From: JBCCTX01 sp039197765 | GTDB lineage: Bacteria; Bacteroidota; Bacteroidia; J057 | NCBI GenBank assembly: GCA_039197765.1 | Contig: JBCCTX010000001.1 | Span: 1 to 64,000 of the forward strand | Direction: 5' to 3' | Length of the DNA stretch: 64,000 bases | Shown here: positions 8,583-17,746 of the stretch, in pieces | Position numbering within the stretch: the first letter of the stretch is position 1 | How the letters are laid out: each line of letters opens with the position of its first letter | Translations under genes and position numbers: made by a program | The notes under the pieces: generated by a model | The model's input: only the letters and a program-made list of their open reading frames with translations | Databases searched by the model: none | What the model was told of the DNA's origin: nothing

Positions 8583-9671
8583 TTAATCCTTCCTGACCAA
8601 GGAAGGAGAAATGGCATGACGTTTCACAAATTCAGCAGGTGTCATTTGGTACTTCTCTTTGAATACCTTGTAAAAGGTAGCCTTGTTTTTAAATCCACTT
8701 TGTTCTGCAATTGCAGCAATGGTAAATTTTTTGTTGATGGGACTTTTGAGTTGCTGCACTGCATAAGCCAATCGGTAGGAGTTTATGAATTGGTAAAATC
8801 CACTGGCATAGTGCTGCTTAAAAAGATAAGAAAGGATAGGCTCTGTGATGCCTGTTAGTTGAGAAAGGTTGACCAGTTTGAGTTCCCTATTTAGGTAGGG
8901 TTGGTCTTCTTCCATGATCTTTTCAAGCTTTTTTGATAGTTCTAATAGCTCTTTTTCTTCCAACCCATAAGAACGAGAGGGAGCTACACGGAATACTACC
9001 TGAAACGGTAAGGCTTTAAAAGACTTATACAAGACGGCAAAAATAAATAGCTCGAAAAGTCCTACTAGAATGTATTCAAATACGAAATTGTAGGCATTTC
9101 TGATCAGGATGAATATTAAGGCAAATACAATCAAAACTCCTAACATCGCATAGGTGAAAAAGATTAATTCGCGGATATTCTTTTCTTCTCTTCTTTCTTT
9201 CAGAGCACACAAGCTCCTGTGTAAGAAGTAAATACTCGTCCCGAAAAAGGTGGCCATCCATATGTCCAGAAATAGGGTTGGGTTGTGAACCAGATTGTAT
9301 ATCCAAACGGGAAACCCTAGACTCGTAAGAAGCCCTTCCAGCACAAACAGGATACTGATACTAAACCAACCTAGATGTGAAATTTTCAATTGAAAATTTG
9401 GATAAACAAGACACGCACACAACAAAAAATAAGCAGGGCAAATGGCCATCCAGGCTGCTAATCCAAGAGAATCGACATAGGGAAATATATGCGTAGCTCG
9501 GTTGAGGATGACTGAATAGTAAACCGTTACCAAAATAAAGGAAATCAACAGTAAGCTTAAGCTTATTTTCAAGGGACTTCGGAGAGATTTATCGGTATGG
9601 ATTCCCAACAAAAGTACAAGACCTTGTAGCGAACCGAACAGATATACTAGGCTAATTACACTAAGTTCCAT
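8583..9671 (-). CDS. Membrane-anchored AraC family transcriptional regulator
   Basis: A 362-residue protein. Residues 1-225 contain about seven hydrophobic segments (VISLVYLFGSLQGLVLLLGI, then LKISLSLLLISFILV and others), and the last 110 residues are an AraC-type double helix-turn-helix. The HTH ends FTIAAIAEQSGFKNKATFYKVFK followed by MTPAEFVKR, the canonical second HTH and its exit. This architecture, a sensory 7TM-like N-terminus joined to a DNA-binding C-terminus, is frequent in Bacteroidota. The ligand and target genes are not evident. It faces a divergent 146-bp region shared with the T9SS propeller gene, which is a plausible target. Confidence 0.85.
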   Translation of the reverse strand: MELSVISLVYLFGSLQGLVLLLGIHTDKSLRSPLKISLSLLLISFILVTVYYSVILNRATHIFPYVDSLGLAAWMAICPAYFLLCACLVYPNFQLKISHLGWFSISILFVLEGLLTSLGFPVWIYNLVHNPTLFLDIWMATFFGTSIYFLHRSLCALKERREEKNIRELIFFTYAMLGVLIVFALIFILIRNAYNFVFEYILVGLFELFIFAVLYKSFKALPFQVVFRVAPSRSYGLEEKELLELSKKLEKIMEEDQPYLNRELKLVNLSQLTGITEPILSYLFKQHYASGFYQFINSYRLAYAVQQLKSPINKKFTIAAIAEQSGFKNKATFYKVFKEKYQMTPAEFVKRHAISPSLVRKD

Positions 9672-9817
9672 AATTAAATATAGGGCTTATCTCACTCTTT
9701 AAGGCTGTTTCGCCGGGAAATTCGTATGTCTAAGCCTAGATATACGCTCCCATACCGGTAAAACTATGCGCCTCTCACAAACTCACTTAGTTTTGGAGAA
9801 AAACCCAATCTATCACC

Positions 9818-10957
9818 ATGAATCGAAAACATTTTACCATTCTATTATTATTTATCAGCCTTGGCTTGACCGTGTCAGGACAACAAGTTTCTACCCTCAT
9901 AAGTGATCCCACTCGAACTTTCGAAGCCTTGCATTGGCATGAAGATGGGAGGATTTATGCAATAGACTACAACAATGGCCGAATCTATCAAGTGTTCGCT
10001 GATGGAAAAGTAGAAACCCTTCTTGAGGGTGAGGGCTTCGCCAACCTCGCAGGGGGAGGTTTTGATAACCAAAGTAACTTTTACTTCTCTGATATTGCAG
10101 AGGGTGTGGTGTACCGCCTCAATCCAGACACGAGCTACACCGAGATTACCTCAGGTCTGAATCAACCCGTAAGCATTCTCAATGATCTTCAGAATGACAG
10201 TGTCTTGTTTGTAACAGAGTATGGGAGTAACAAGGTTACCCAGGTGGAAATCAGTACAGGGCAACAAGTTCCCCTTGCGGCAGGAGAAGGAATTAATGGC
10301 CCAGACGGACTAATTCGGGATTGGGAAGGGAATTTCTTAGTTTCCAATTTTAATAATTCCCTCATTCACAAAGTAGACAGCTTGGGCAACGTCTCCCTTT
10401 TTGCCCGTTTGCCCGATGAGGGCTTTATGGGGTATGCCACCTTATCTGGCGATTTTCTCTATGTACCCTCCTTGACAGGAAGACAACTATTTCGGATCGA
10501 TCGGGAAGGGGAGGCAACCCTAATTGCAGGAACGGGAGAGCAAGGGCTAGAAGATGGTCCGGGTGAGGTAGCCACTTTCCTACAACCCAATGGCACTTGC
10601 ATCAGTCCCAGTGGAGACACCCTGCTCGTGTCTGATGGGTCCACTATTCGAATGGTTACAAACCTTGCTTCCTTGGTAAATAGGGAAAGGCAATTGGTTT
10701 TTGAGCAGGTTTTGATAAGTCCTAACCCTGCAAAAGACGAATTAAGGGTTGATTTCTCCATTTCGACCCCTACTACCCTAGACTGGAAAGTATATGATCA
10801 GCTTGGGAGAATGGTCAAGTATGGAACTACAAAGCTTCTTTCTCCAGGTACGAATCAACTAAGAGTCTCTACAAAGGATTTTAATCCAGGGATGTATTAC
10901 ATTCAGTTTAAGAACGGGCAAAATAATTGGAGCCAACATCCCTTTGTTAAAGAATGA
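9818..10957 (+). CDS. NHL/SMP-30-like beta-propeller with T9SS C-terminal sorting domain
   Basis: A 379-residue secreted protein. A Sec signal peptide (FTILLLFISLGLTVSG) precedes repeated propeller blades from about residue 25 to 290 (ALHWHEDGRIYAIDYNNGRIYQ, GPDGLIRDWEGNFLVSNF and an LQPNGTCISPSGDTLLVSDG type blade). The last 80 residues are a type A T9SS sorting domain: SPNPAKDELRVDFS, then KVYDQLGRMV and FNPGMYYIQF. The product is therefore expected to cross the outer membrane through the gliding/T9SS machinery and be released or surface-attached. Activity is not readable; the family includes lactonases and structural binders. Confidence 0.82.
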   Translation: MNRKHFTILLLFISLGLTVSGQQVSTLISDPTRTFEALHWHEDGRIYAIDYNNGRIYQVFADGKVETLLEGEGFANLAGGGFDNQSNFYFSDIAEGVVYRLNPDTSYTEITSGLNQPVSILNDLQNDSVLFVTEYGSNKVTQVEISTGQQVPLAAGEGINGPDGLIRDWEGNFLVSNFNNSLIHKVDSLGNVSLFARLPDEGFMGYATLSGDFLYVPSLTGRQLFRIDREGEATLIAGTGEQGLEDGPGEVATFLQPNGTCISPSGDTLLVSDGSTIRMVTNLASLVNRERQLVFEQVLISPNPAKDELRVDFSISTPTTLDWKVYDQLGRMVKYGTTKLLSPGTNQLRVSTKDFNPGMYYIQFKNGQNNWSQHPFVKE

Positions 10958-11024
10958 ATAGAGATGTACTTGAACTGAGTGTATGGAAATGCGGCTAGTT
11001 CGATATTGAGCTAGCTAGCCCCCG

Positions 11025-11603
11025 CTATTCACCTTCTGCCTTACCTAGATAAGCGCTATACGCTTTTTGGAGTTGGTACTCAGAGTCTAATACGTTTGCT
11101 ATAGAAATGTAAGCAGCCTCTTTTGTCGCATCATCCGTAGCATTTGTACTTGCCAATAGAAGTGCCATCATTTTTTCAATCTTTACATCCATTAACTTGA
11201 TGGACTCATCAATTTCAGATAAGGTAGATATATCCTCAAAATCGACAAGTTCCATTTTAGAATTCAAAAATGCCTGCCAGGATACATTGTTCAGGCTAGC
11301 CATTTGTAATCCATTCAGCTTTTCAAAAAATATATTAGCAATGGAGACAGATTCATCATCCATGTAGGCTTTAAGGGTATCTAATACCCGCTCTTGTTTG
11401 GGAATAACCTCATCCAAACTCTCCAGATTCCCTTGCATCTCTTTATCAATGTTGTCAAATACCTTTGTAAGGAAGTGTTTATCATCCAAATCTTCTTTCC
11501 AATTTTCAATAAAAAGCGCAATTAAAACTCCCCCAATAACGGGGATCATATTTCCCAACAGCTTGAGCAAAGAAGGAAAAGAAGAATTTGAGCGTTCAAT
11601 CAT
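11025..11603 (-). CDS. Small single-pass membrane protein, DUF6090-like
   Basis: A 192-residue protein from ATG at 11603 (an ATG at 11615 is also in frame). One membrane helix lies near the N-terminus (LLGNMIPVIGGVLIALFIENW), ending in the IALFIENW element that resembles the IALQINNWN hallmark of Bacteroidota DUF6090 proteins. The remainder is helical and acidic, probably periplasmic (VFDNIDKEMQGNLESLDEVI). The start overlaps the RidA stop by 8 bp, so it is translationally coupled to the RidA lipoprotein gene and is the last gene of the exported RidA/PLP operon. Function unknown; an accessory role for the upstream enzymes is inferred only from coupling. Confidence 0.7.
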   Translation of the reverse strand: MIERSNSSFPSLLKLLGNMIPVIGGVLIALFIENWKEDLDDKHFLTKVFDNIDKEMQGNLESLDEVIPKQERVLDTLKAYMDDESVSIANIFFEKLNGLQMASLNNVSWQAFLNSKMELVDFEDISTLSEIDESIKLMDVKIEKMMALLLASTNATDDATKEAAYISIANVLDSEYQLQKAYSAYLGKAEGE

Positions 11604-12162
11604 ATACTTCCACAATCATCTCCACTTCTACAGCAATATTTCTGGGTAAGGCTCCCATCCCTACAGCTGCTCGGGCATGTTTGCCTTTATCCCCAAAGAC
11701 CTCTACCATTAAATCGGAAAAGCCATTTACCACTTCAGGTTGGTTCCCAAAGTCAGGAGCAGAGTTGACCATGCCCAATACTTTGACTATGCGCTTTACC
11801 TTGTTGAGGTTACCTAATTCGGATTTGAGAACGGCTAGCTGGGAGATGCCTGTAAGACGTGCCGCTTCATATCCCTGTTCTTCGTTCAAATCTGCGCCAA
11901 GCTTACCAGTTACATAGCCTCCTTCGGGCTTGGTAGGACCTTTTCCCGCCAGGAAGATCAAATTTCCTGTTCTTACGGCGTTTACGTAGTTCGCAACTGG
12001 GGGCGCAACCTCAGGTAACTCAATTCCCAGCTCTGCTAACTTGGCCTCAGGGTCGTATTCTTGATCGACCTGAGCGTGTACAACAGCTTCAGTATCAGAC
12101 GTAGGAGGTGTGCAGGAAACGATTATACACAGAATGCTTAGGCTAATAAGATAATACTTCAT
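11596..12162 (-). CDS. RidA/YjgF family protein, exported lipoprotein
   Basis: A 188-residue RidA-fold protein with a lipoprotein leader: hydrophobic LISLSILCIIVSC with Cys17, then a Thr/acidic linker. The RidA core starts near residue 40, with LIFLAGKGPTKPEGG (68-82), NLNKVKRIVKVLGMVNSAPDF and KHARAAVGMGALPRNIAVEVE. Arg164 matches the Arg that binds the substrate carboxylate in enamine/imine deaminases, so the catalytic site looks intact. Cytoplasmic RidA hydrolyses reactive 2-aminoacrylate released by PLP enzymes; here a lipid anchor points to the periplasm. It lies 96 bp after the SelA-like PLP gene and overlaps the next membrane-protein gene. Confidence 0.85.
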   Translation of the reverse strand: MKYYLISLSILCIIVSCTPPTSDTEAVVHAQVDQEYDPEAKLAELGIELPEVAPPVANYVNAVRTGNLIFLAGKGPTKPEGGYVTGKLGADLNEEQGYEAARLTGISQLAVLKSELGNLNKVKRIVKVLGMVNSAPDFGNQPEVVNGFSDLMVEVFGDKGKHARAAVGMGALPRNIAVEVEMIVEVYD

Positions 12163-12258
12163 AAGGATTTGGATTCAGGATAAAAAGGTAAACCAAGATG
12201 CAAAAATTCTTTACATCTCCATATTTAATTTAAAAACGATTAGAAGAAAGACTCTTCC

Positions 12259-13470
12259 TTATCCAGCAGCATGTAGAATTTCCGCCAATCGACTTGCGAC
12301 AATTCGTTCTTCGCCCGGGTTCATCATCCAGGAGGTGATGCCGATGTATTCCTCATTTCCCACTGTTTCTATAGAAGGATGCCCCAGGCGCAGGGCTTCC
12401 CGCACTTTTCCAGGGGTGATTTTTACCCTCTCCTGGTCCCAACGAATTTTTAAGGAGGGAACATGGTTGGCAATAGGTGGTACATGGATTTCTGGATCAA
12501 CGCCCTCAATCTTCGCTACAGCATCGTGCATATGGTCGATTTGGGTTTCCCATGCTTTCCACTGAGCTTCGTGATCGCGGTTGAGAAAAAGCTCCAAGGC
12601 GACTAGCATTCCCAAAATTTCTTCCTTGTTGACTTTATTGGTCCGACAAACGGTGTCCCCTCTAGGGGGGGCACTCAATCTTGCCGCGGCAATAAGCTCT
12701 TTTTTTCCCAAGAGTAAACCGGCACTTTGGGGGCCGCGCAATCCCTTCCCTCCTGAAAAGCAAACCAAGTCAAAGCCCATTTGGGTATATTTCCATAGAT
12801 TTTCTACAGGAGGAACGTCTGCTGCACAGTCATTGAAGGTGGGAATCCCATACTTTTTCCCTAAAGCAATGAATTCCTTGTACTTTACCTGACCCTTTGG
12901 GTTGGCGTAATTGAGAAACCAAAGCATGGCCGTCTTTTCGTTTATGGCCGCTTCCATTTCTTCATGCGTCTCTACCTCTACCAAGCTTACGCCGCAATTT
13001 CGGATGGCGTGGTCATACCCCACACGATGGGTTTTTTGTAGGATTACTTCACTTTTCATCCCGCTTAGGTCATTTGGAATACGCTTAGCTTTTTCAGGGT
13101 CCATCCCTGTAAGTACTCCCGCTGTCCCAAGGGAAATGGCTGAGGCAGCTCCTGCCGTGACCATAGCACTTTCACATTTGAGAAGCTCTGCTATTCTAGC
13201 GCCTACCTTATCTTGTAAGTCGTCTAATCCTACGTATTGATGTCGGGCGTAGTCTATGGCATCTATTACCTCTTTAGGCATGAGTGAACCTGTCATGGAG
13301 GTATAAGTCCCTGCAGCATTGATAAAGGTTCTTACGCCCAACTCCTTGAAATAATCCCTGACTACAGGTTGGGAAGGAGCGCTAAGGGTTTTGGCAAAGG
13401 TGCTCCCCCCTAATCCCCCCAAAATGGGTAAGGCCGAGAGTCGCTTGAGTATTTTTCTTCGAGATAACAT
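12259..13470 (-). CDS. SelA-like PLP-dependent enzyme with twin-arginine signal
   Basis: A 403-residue fold-type I PLP enzyme, started at ATG 13470 because MLSRRKILKRLSALPILGG is a clean Tat-like leader; an upstream frame to 13539 adds no homology. Core motifs: FINAAGTYTSMTGS (49-62), AMVTAGAASAI (102-112), PTFNDCAADVPP (210-221) and FSGGKGLRGPQSAG with the Schiff-base Lys242. This places it with L-seryl-tRNA(Sec) selenium transferase-like proteins, which include D-glucosaminate-6-phosphate ammonia-lyase and related deaminating lyases. It lies between two RidA genes, fitting an elimination reaction that releases an enamine. Substrate unknown. A PLP enzyme exported folded by Tat is unusual. 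Confidence 0.82.
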   Translation of the reverse strand: MLSRRKILKRLSALPILGGLGGSTFAKTLSAPSQPVVRDYFKELGVRTFINAAGTYTSMTGSLMPKEVIDAIDYARHQYVGLDDLQDKVGARIAELLKCESAMVTAGAASAISLGTAGVLTGMDPEKAKRIPNDLSGMKSEVILQKTHRVGYDHAIRNCGVSLVEVETHEEMEAAINEKTAMLWFLNYANPKGQVKYKEFIALGKKYGIPTFNDCAADVPPVENLWKYTQMGFDLVCFSGGKGLRGPQSAGLLLGKKELIAAARLSAPPRGDTVCRTNKVNKEEILGMLVALELFLNRDHEAQWKAWETQIDHMHDAVAKIEGVDPEIHVPPIANHVPSLKIRWDQERVKITPGKVREALRLGHPSIETVGNEEYIGITSWMMNPGEERIVASRLAEILHAAG

Positions 13471-13570
13471 GGTTTGGGGTTTTAGGTCAATGGTCCACAG
13501 ATTCTTTTTAGACCTATGATTGGATAAAACTTTGGGCACTGGGCTACCGACTCATTAACAATTTCATCAG

Positions 13571-14038
13571 TTATTTCACTGCTGCAATACAATCGATTTC
13601 GACCAGGGAATCTCCGGGTACTCCGCCATAGGTGGCAACAGTAGTCCGGACAGGAGGTTTATCGCCAAATCTTCCACGATATACCTCATTCATTGCGTGG
13701 TAATCTGCTAAGTCATGTAGGTATACGTTTACTTTGAGGACCTTTTCCATTGAGGAACCGTGCTTTTTTAGCTCCTTTTCCAATTCATTTAATACATGAT
13801 CTGTATGGGCTTTGATGTCTCCTTCAAAGTGCGCTCCCTTTCCCGCCAAAAATAAAAGGTCCCCATAGACAATAGCTGAGGAAAATAAAGGCTTCTGCTG
13901 GTCTTCAATTACTTCTCCAACCACCTTTTTTTCCTTGTTGGCTATAGGTTTCCCTTGAATTTGCGCGTAACCTAGTACCCCAGCCATCCCGGCAATAAGG
14001 TGTTTGAAAACGGATCTTCTTTGTGTAGAATTATTCAT
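13571..14038 (-). CDS. RidA/YjgF family protein with twin-arginine signal
   Basis: A 155-residue RidA protein. The leader STQRRSVFKHLIAGMAGVLG contains RR followed by a hydrophobic stretch, a Tat-type signal. The RidA core covers residues 45-155: YGDLLFLAGKGAHFEGDIKAH, MEKVLKVNVYLHDLADYHAMN and PPVRTTVATYGGVPGDSLVEID. Arg131 is the predicted carboxylate-binding Arg of imine deaminases. Both RidA proteins of this operon share the FLAGKG element, but their leaders differ (Tat here, lipoprotein in the other), so they are paralogues rather than a recent duplication. It lies between the amidohydrolase and the PLP enzyme, on the same strand. Confidence 0.83.
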   Translation of the reverse strand: MNNSTQRRSVFKHLIAGMAGVLGYAQIQGKPIANKEKKVVGEVIEDQQKPLFSSAIVYGDLLFLAGKGAHFEGDIKAHTDHVLNELEKELKKHGSSMEKVLKVNVYLHDLADYHAMNEVYRGRFGDKPPVRTTVATYGGVPGDSLVEIDCIAAVK

Positions 14039-14110
14039 ATGTAGGTGAGTTTGGAGTTTTGCTTAGTGTAAATGGGTACCCCTTCTGGATATAAAGTAGC
14101 AATCCATGGC

Positions 14111-15361
14111 TTATTCTTTACCTCCCTCCCAAATAGGGCGCGAAATACCATTAAGATCATATACTACCACACCTTCTCTTAGAGTGAGTTCACAGATAAT
14201 TTTTTTGTTCCCTTCAATCTTCCAGCCTTTTACATCAATGAATCCAAATTTTCCTTCTTCCAGGGCTAAGACAGCAATATCTGCGGGGGCTCCTACGTCT
14301 AGGTTCCCCAGATTAGGTCGTTTAATAACCTGAGCTGGATTCCAGGTGGATTGTTCTATTACTTCCCGAAAGCTAAGTCCTATATTGAGTAGCTTGGACA
14401 TGACATTGGACATATCTTTCATACCGGCATTCATTGAACCGGTGTGAAGATCTGTACTGATCGAATTGGGCTTTAGGCCCTGTTCAATGGCTGGGATAGC
14501 TTGCGCAAATAAAAAACTTCCCCCTCCATGTCCTACATCAAAGATAATTCCACGCTCCTGTGCAGGAATGGCAAAAGGCTGGAGTTTTCCCGAATCGTCT
14601 ACGATAGGAATTCTGCCGTCTACCTGGGCATAGCAGTGGGTATATATATCCCCTGGGCGAAGTTTTTCCATAAGGAGGGTTTCCATAGAAAGGGGGGGAT
14701 TGTGCCCACCAAAGTCTATCATTACAGGTATATCCGCAATTTCCCCGGCCTCAACAGCTCGCTCAGTAGGAGTCCATTCTGGACCGTAGTAATGAGCTAG
14801 CTTGACCCCCACTACATACTCCTTGTACTGCTGAGCAATCATAGCCGTAAGTTTGGGGTCCATATCCCCTAAATTTTGCTCACGCGGGCCTCCACTCATG
14901 CCATCACCTACTATATTCAGAAAGGCCAACACACGCGTTTTAGATGGGTCTATAGTTTGCTCTTTGTATTGAGGGAAATTGCGCCAGCCGGGACTTCCTG
15001 CATCTACTACAGTTGTTACCCCTGCCCGGAAGGTAAACCCATCTGGCGGCAATGCGGCATAGCTATTTCTCAAGTAGCGATTAAACCTTGTACCCCAAAA
15101 ATGATGGGAGTGAATATCAATTAATCCAGGAGTTACATATAATCCAGAAGCATCAATAACTTGCTGGGCATTCTCACTGGAAATATTAGGGGCGACCCGA
15201 AGTACCTTTCCCTGTGAAATGGCAACATCCAGGACTTGGTCTCTGTTATTCTTAGGATCGATCACATGGCCACCTTTTATGAGTACATCGATATCCTGAC
15301 CAGAGAGTGGGATACAGATCCAAGCAAAGAAATAAATGAATAGGTAGGAACAAGGTTTCAT
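14111..15361 (-). CDS. Exported amidohydrolase/deacetylase (cog3964, dihydroorotase-like)
   Basis: A 416-residue amidohydrolase-superfamily enzyme with a Sec signal peptide (LFIYFFAWICIPLSG, cleavage before QD). Metal ligands can be placed: the HxH pair His84/His86 in GLIDIHSHHF, Lys187 (VGVKLAHY, candidate carboxylated lysine), His220 and His242 (IYTHCY), and Asp304 (STDLHTGS). The family pairs with SelA-like PLP enzymes in other genomes; in vitro, cog3964 members act on N- or O-acetyl substrates such as acetyl-(R)-mandelate, while the natural substrate is unsettled. Here it probably deacylates or opens a compound that the PLP enzyme and RidAs process. It lies 72 bp after the SMP-30-like gene and 72 bp before RidA. 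Confidence 0.85.
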   Translation of the reverse strand: MKPCSYLFIYFFAWICIPLSGQDIDVLIKGGHVIDPKNNRDQVLDVAISQGKVLRVAPNISSENAQQVIDASGLYVTPGLIDIHSHHFWGTRFNRYLRNSYAALPPDGFTFRAGVTTVVDAGSPGWRNFPQYKEQTIDPSKTRVLAFLNIVGDGMSGGPREQNLGDMDPKLTAMIAQQYKEYVVGVKLAHYYGPEWTPTERAVEAGEIADIPVMIDFGGHNPPLSMETLLMEKLRPGDIYTHCYAQVDGRIPIVDDSGKLQPFAIPAQERGIIFDVGHGGGSFLFAQAIPAIEQGLKPNSISTDLHTGSMNAGMKDMSNVMSKLLNIGLSFREVIEQSTWNPAQVIKRPNLGNLDVGAPADIAVLALEEGKFGFIDVKGWKIEGNKKIICELTLREGVVVYDLNGISRPIWEGGKE

Positions 15362-15433
15362 AAAAGGAGAGCGGTTAAGGTAAGTGTGGAAATTCGTATT
15401 ATTAAGTTACTAACTTCCTGCAAATGAATTCTT

Positions 15434-16387
15434 TTAGGGATTTTGGTGTATAAGACTCCATCCCCTTCCGGGGTATAATGCTTGAAAAGTCTCAATATTT
15501 CCTTTGTCTTGTAAGGTTATATAGCAAGTTTTTCCTTCTGGGCCGCCAAAGGCAATATTCGAGGGTTTGGCGCCTGTAAGGGATACTTCGTGCAAGAGAG
15601 AGCCTGCTGATGAAACAATCGCCACGGTTCCTTTTCCATGTCGGGTAATGTATAAATTACCCTCACTGTCACAGCGCATGCCGTCCATTCCATGATCTGG
15701 GAATTCAATGAGGAGACGTTTATTTGAAATTTCGCCCTCTTTAGAAAGGTCATATACCCATACTTTGCGCGAGATACTTTCATTAACGTATAATTGCGAC
15801 TCATCAGGATTCAGTTCGACTCCATTTGTGGTGCCCATATCTGATTCAAGTAAATGGGTGCTACCATCGGTATCAATTCGCCATAGATTTCCTGTTGATT
15901 CCTTCCAATTAGGGTCGCTAGCAAAAAGGGTACCGTCAGACCTAATAGCCAGATCATTTGGTTGGTTCATAGATGAATCGTGTGCGTGAATCGTGATCTC
16001 TCGAGTAATGGGATCGAGCTTAAGGACTTTGTGCCCTGTGTAATCGGCGATGTAAAGTGTACCATTTTTGTCTAACCTGATTCCATTTCCAGTACTTCCT
16101 TCAGGTAAAGTGGCGAACAAACTACTTTCACCTGCAGGGCTTACTTTGCCTATAGTTCCCTTATTGGCAAAATTCACAGCATATATATTCCCTTCCTTAT
16201 CTACAGCGGGCCCCTCTATACCGTTAGTAAATTCCCCTACAGAGGTAAATACTGAAGCGGATATGCCCGAGAAGGAAGGTTGGGCATCAGCTGAAGGAAG
16301 CGAAGGACTTTTCGAACAAGAAAGATTGGCTAACATCCCCATGCTGCATAAGAAAAGGCATAAATACAATCGAAAGAGGGAAAGCAT
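15434..16387 (-). CDS. SMP-30/gluconolactonase-like beta-propeller lipoprotein
   Basis: A 317-residue protein from ATG 16387, where a lipoprotein leader begins (LFRLYLCLFLCSMGMLANLSC, Cys24). The rest is a six-bladed propeller: EGPAVDKEGNIYAVNFANKG, NGIRLDKNGTLYIADYTGHK, QPNDLAIRSDGTLFASDPNW, TNGVELNPDESQLYVNES and MDGMRCDSEGNLYITRHGKG. The Asn/Asp/Glu pattern matches the metal-binding centre of SMP-30/gluconolactonases, which hydrolyse sugar lactones. Periplasm-facing by its leader. It is spaced 71-72 bp from both neighbours in a same-strand run, so likely the same operon. Lactonase activity is inferred from fold only. Confidence 0.8.
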   Translation of the reverse strand: MLSLFRLYLCLFLCSMGMLANLSCSKSPSLPSADAQPSFSGISASVFTSVGEFTNGIEGPAVDKEGNIYAVNFANKGTIGKVSPAGESSLFATLPEGSTGNGIRLDKNGTLYIADYTGHKVLKLDPITREITIHAHDSSMNQPNDLAIRSDGTLFASDPNWKESTGNLWRIDTDGSTHLLESDMGTTNGVELNPDESQLYVNESISRKVWVYDLSKEGEISNKRLLIEFPDHGMDGMRCDSEGNLYITRHGKGTVAIVSSAGSLLHEVSLTGAKPSNIAFGGPEGKTCYITLQDKGNIETFQALYPGRGWSLIHQNP

Positions 16388-16458
16388 AGTACAATGAGCA
16401 ATTAATGGGGAGTAAATAGGTACTTCAATTAAGTTAAATAAATTTCTTGGGAATTGAC

Positions 16459-17724
16459 TTATGGTTCCTTGCGATTTTCCCAATGTATTTCCGGTCTATT
16501 TGCATAGGCCTCCCAATGTAAATTTAGATCGCTAGTATCAGGAACCCCCTGGTGAACCATAATCCTATACTGCGATCGATAGCTATCATCTGGCCCAATA
16601 TGGAAGGCCCCAAGGACCATGGGAGAAAAGGAAAAATAAGGCATTGAAGGATGTAAACGAACCGGTTGCGGAAATCGAAAATTTTCTGGATGGTCAAAAA
16701 AGCATACCCCAACCTCTTGGTCATCAACCATTCCATGCATATCTACCCAATTGGGTCGTGAGTGATTTCCATTAATTCGCGTTTTACCCTCGCTCGTCAA
16801 AAATCCCCCTTTTCCTACCCCCAGGTAATTCTTAAGAGAATCATTTTTGGGAATATAGGTCGAATCAAACCAAGTATCAGGCCCTCGGAATGCAAAGCCT
16901 CCGTAGTGATACGCTTGAATAAAAAGCGTATCCTCTGAAGATGCAGAAAAGGAGGAACTAAAGTCGAGGAGATAGTTCGGCCCTACGTGATAGGCAGATA
17001 CTTGCCAGACTTCATCAAGGGCAGCCTCAGGTAGCTTACCTGTAAGGGTCTCTTGTTGTAGTCTACAGGTAAACTGTGCATATACAGGTCCACTCAATGT
17101 ATCGATAATTTCCACATGTGAGACCGTTCCGGATTGGTTTTGTTGATTCCAGAAGTCGATCTTTTCTCCGCGAAATAAGGTGTTGACCCAGGCGAAGAAG
17201 ATCCCATGATGGTGCATGTGGTCTTCTGGAAAATCCTCTGTAAGTATTTGTCCTCCAGGACTAAATAAGGGATGGATGAAGCCATTCCTTTTGTAGTAGG
17301 AGGGATTGCCCGCTGGAGGCTCTTGGACATTTACCTGATAGTTCAGAATAGGTTGGCCCTTTAGGGTAATGGCAATTTCCTCTTCCGAGACGGTCGCTTT
17401 TACAAAGTTAGAAAATGGGGGCTTGTCAGTTGGGGATAGGGTGAAATTTCTACTTTCTCCCTGGGATAAGGGACTTGGAAGAATAAATACCCCCTGTGTT
17501 TCTCCTAGTTTTTGGAAAGGAAGTATCTCTTGGGTTTTAGCGTCTGTTAAGAGAAAATGCTCTTCAGCTTGGATTTCTGGGGGGAGATTGATAAATACAG
17601 GTCCTATGGGTTGGCTTGATTCGGTACTGTTTACAGCGAAAGTAAAAGTCCTACTCGTTTGGCAGCCCGTTGCCCACAGGAAATATAAAAGGCTAAAGAA
17701 AAAAGTTGCAGAGAAATTATTCAT
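16459..17724 (-). CDS. DUF6807 (PmoA-like) family lipoprotein
   Basis: A 421-residue protein from ATG 17724; an upstream in-frame ATG at 17739 (MHSKYM) adds five residues. The leader LLYFLWATGC gives a lipobox Cys. The DUF6807 signature is present: FIHPLFSPGGQILTEDFPED, then DHMHHHGIFFAW in the middle, QAYHYGGFAFRGPDTWF, and PYFSFSPMVLGAFHIGPDD near the C-terminus. The PmoA name attached to this family in databases does not imply methane oxidation; members sit beside carbohydrate-degradation genes. A sugar-modifying or -binding role is inferred from context. First gene of the minus-strand run, divergent from the GH88 gene. Confidence 0.8.
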   Translation of the reverse strand: MNNFSATFFFSLLYFLWATGCQTSRTFTFAVNSTESSQPIGPVFINLPPEIQAEEHFLLTDAKTQEILPFQKLGETQGVFILPSPLSQGESRNFTLSPTDKPPFSNFVKATVSEEEIAITLKGQPILNYQVNVQEPPAGNPSYYKRNGFIHPLFSPGGQILTEDFPEDHMHHHGIFFAWVNTLFRGEKIDFWNQQNQSGTVSHVEIIDTLSGPVYAQFTCRLQQETLTGKLPEAALDEVWQVSAYHVGPNYLLDFSSSFSASSEDTLFIQAYHYGGFAFRGPDTWFDSTYIPKNDSLKNYLGVGKGGFLTSEGKTRINGNHSRPNWVDMHGMVDDQEVGVCFFDHPENFRFPQPVRLHPSMPYFSFSPMVLGAFHIGPDDSYRSQYRIMVHQGVPDTSDLNLHWEAYANRPEIHWENRKEP

Positions 17725-17746
17725 GTATTTGCTGTGCATTTAGACT

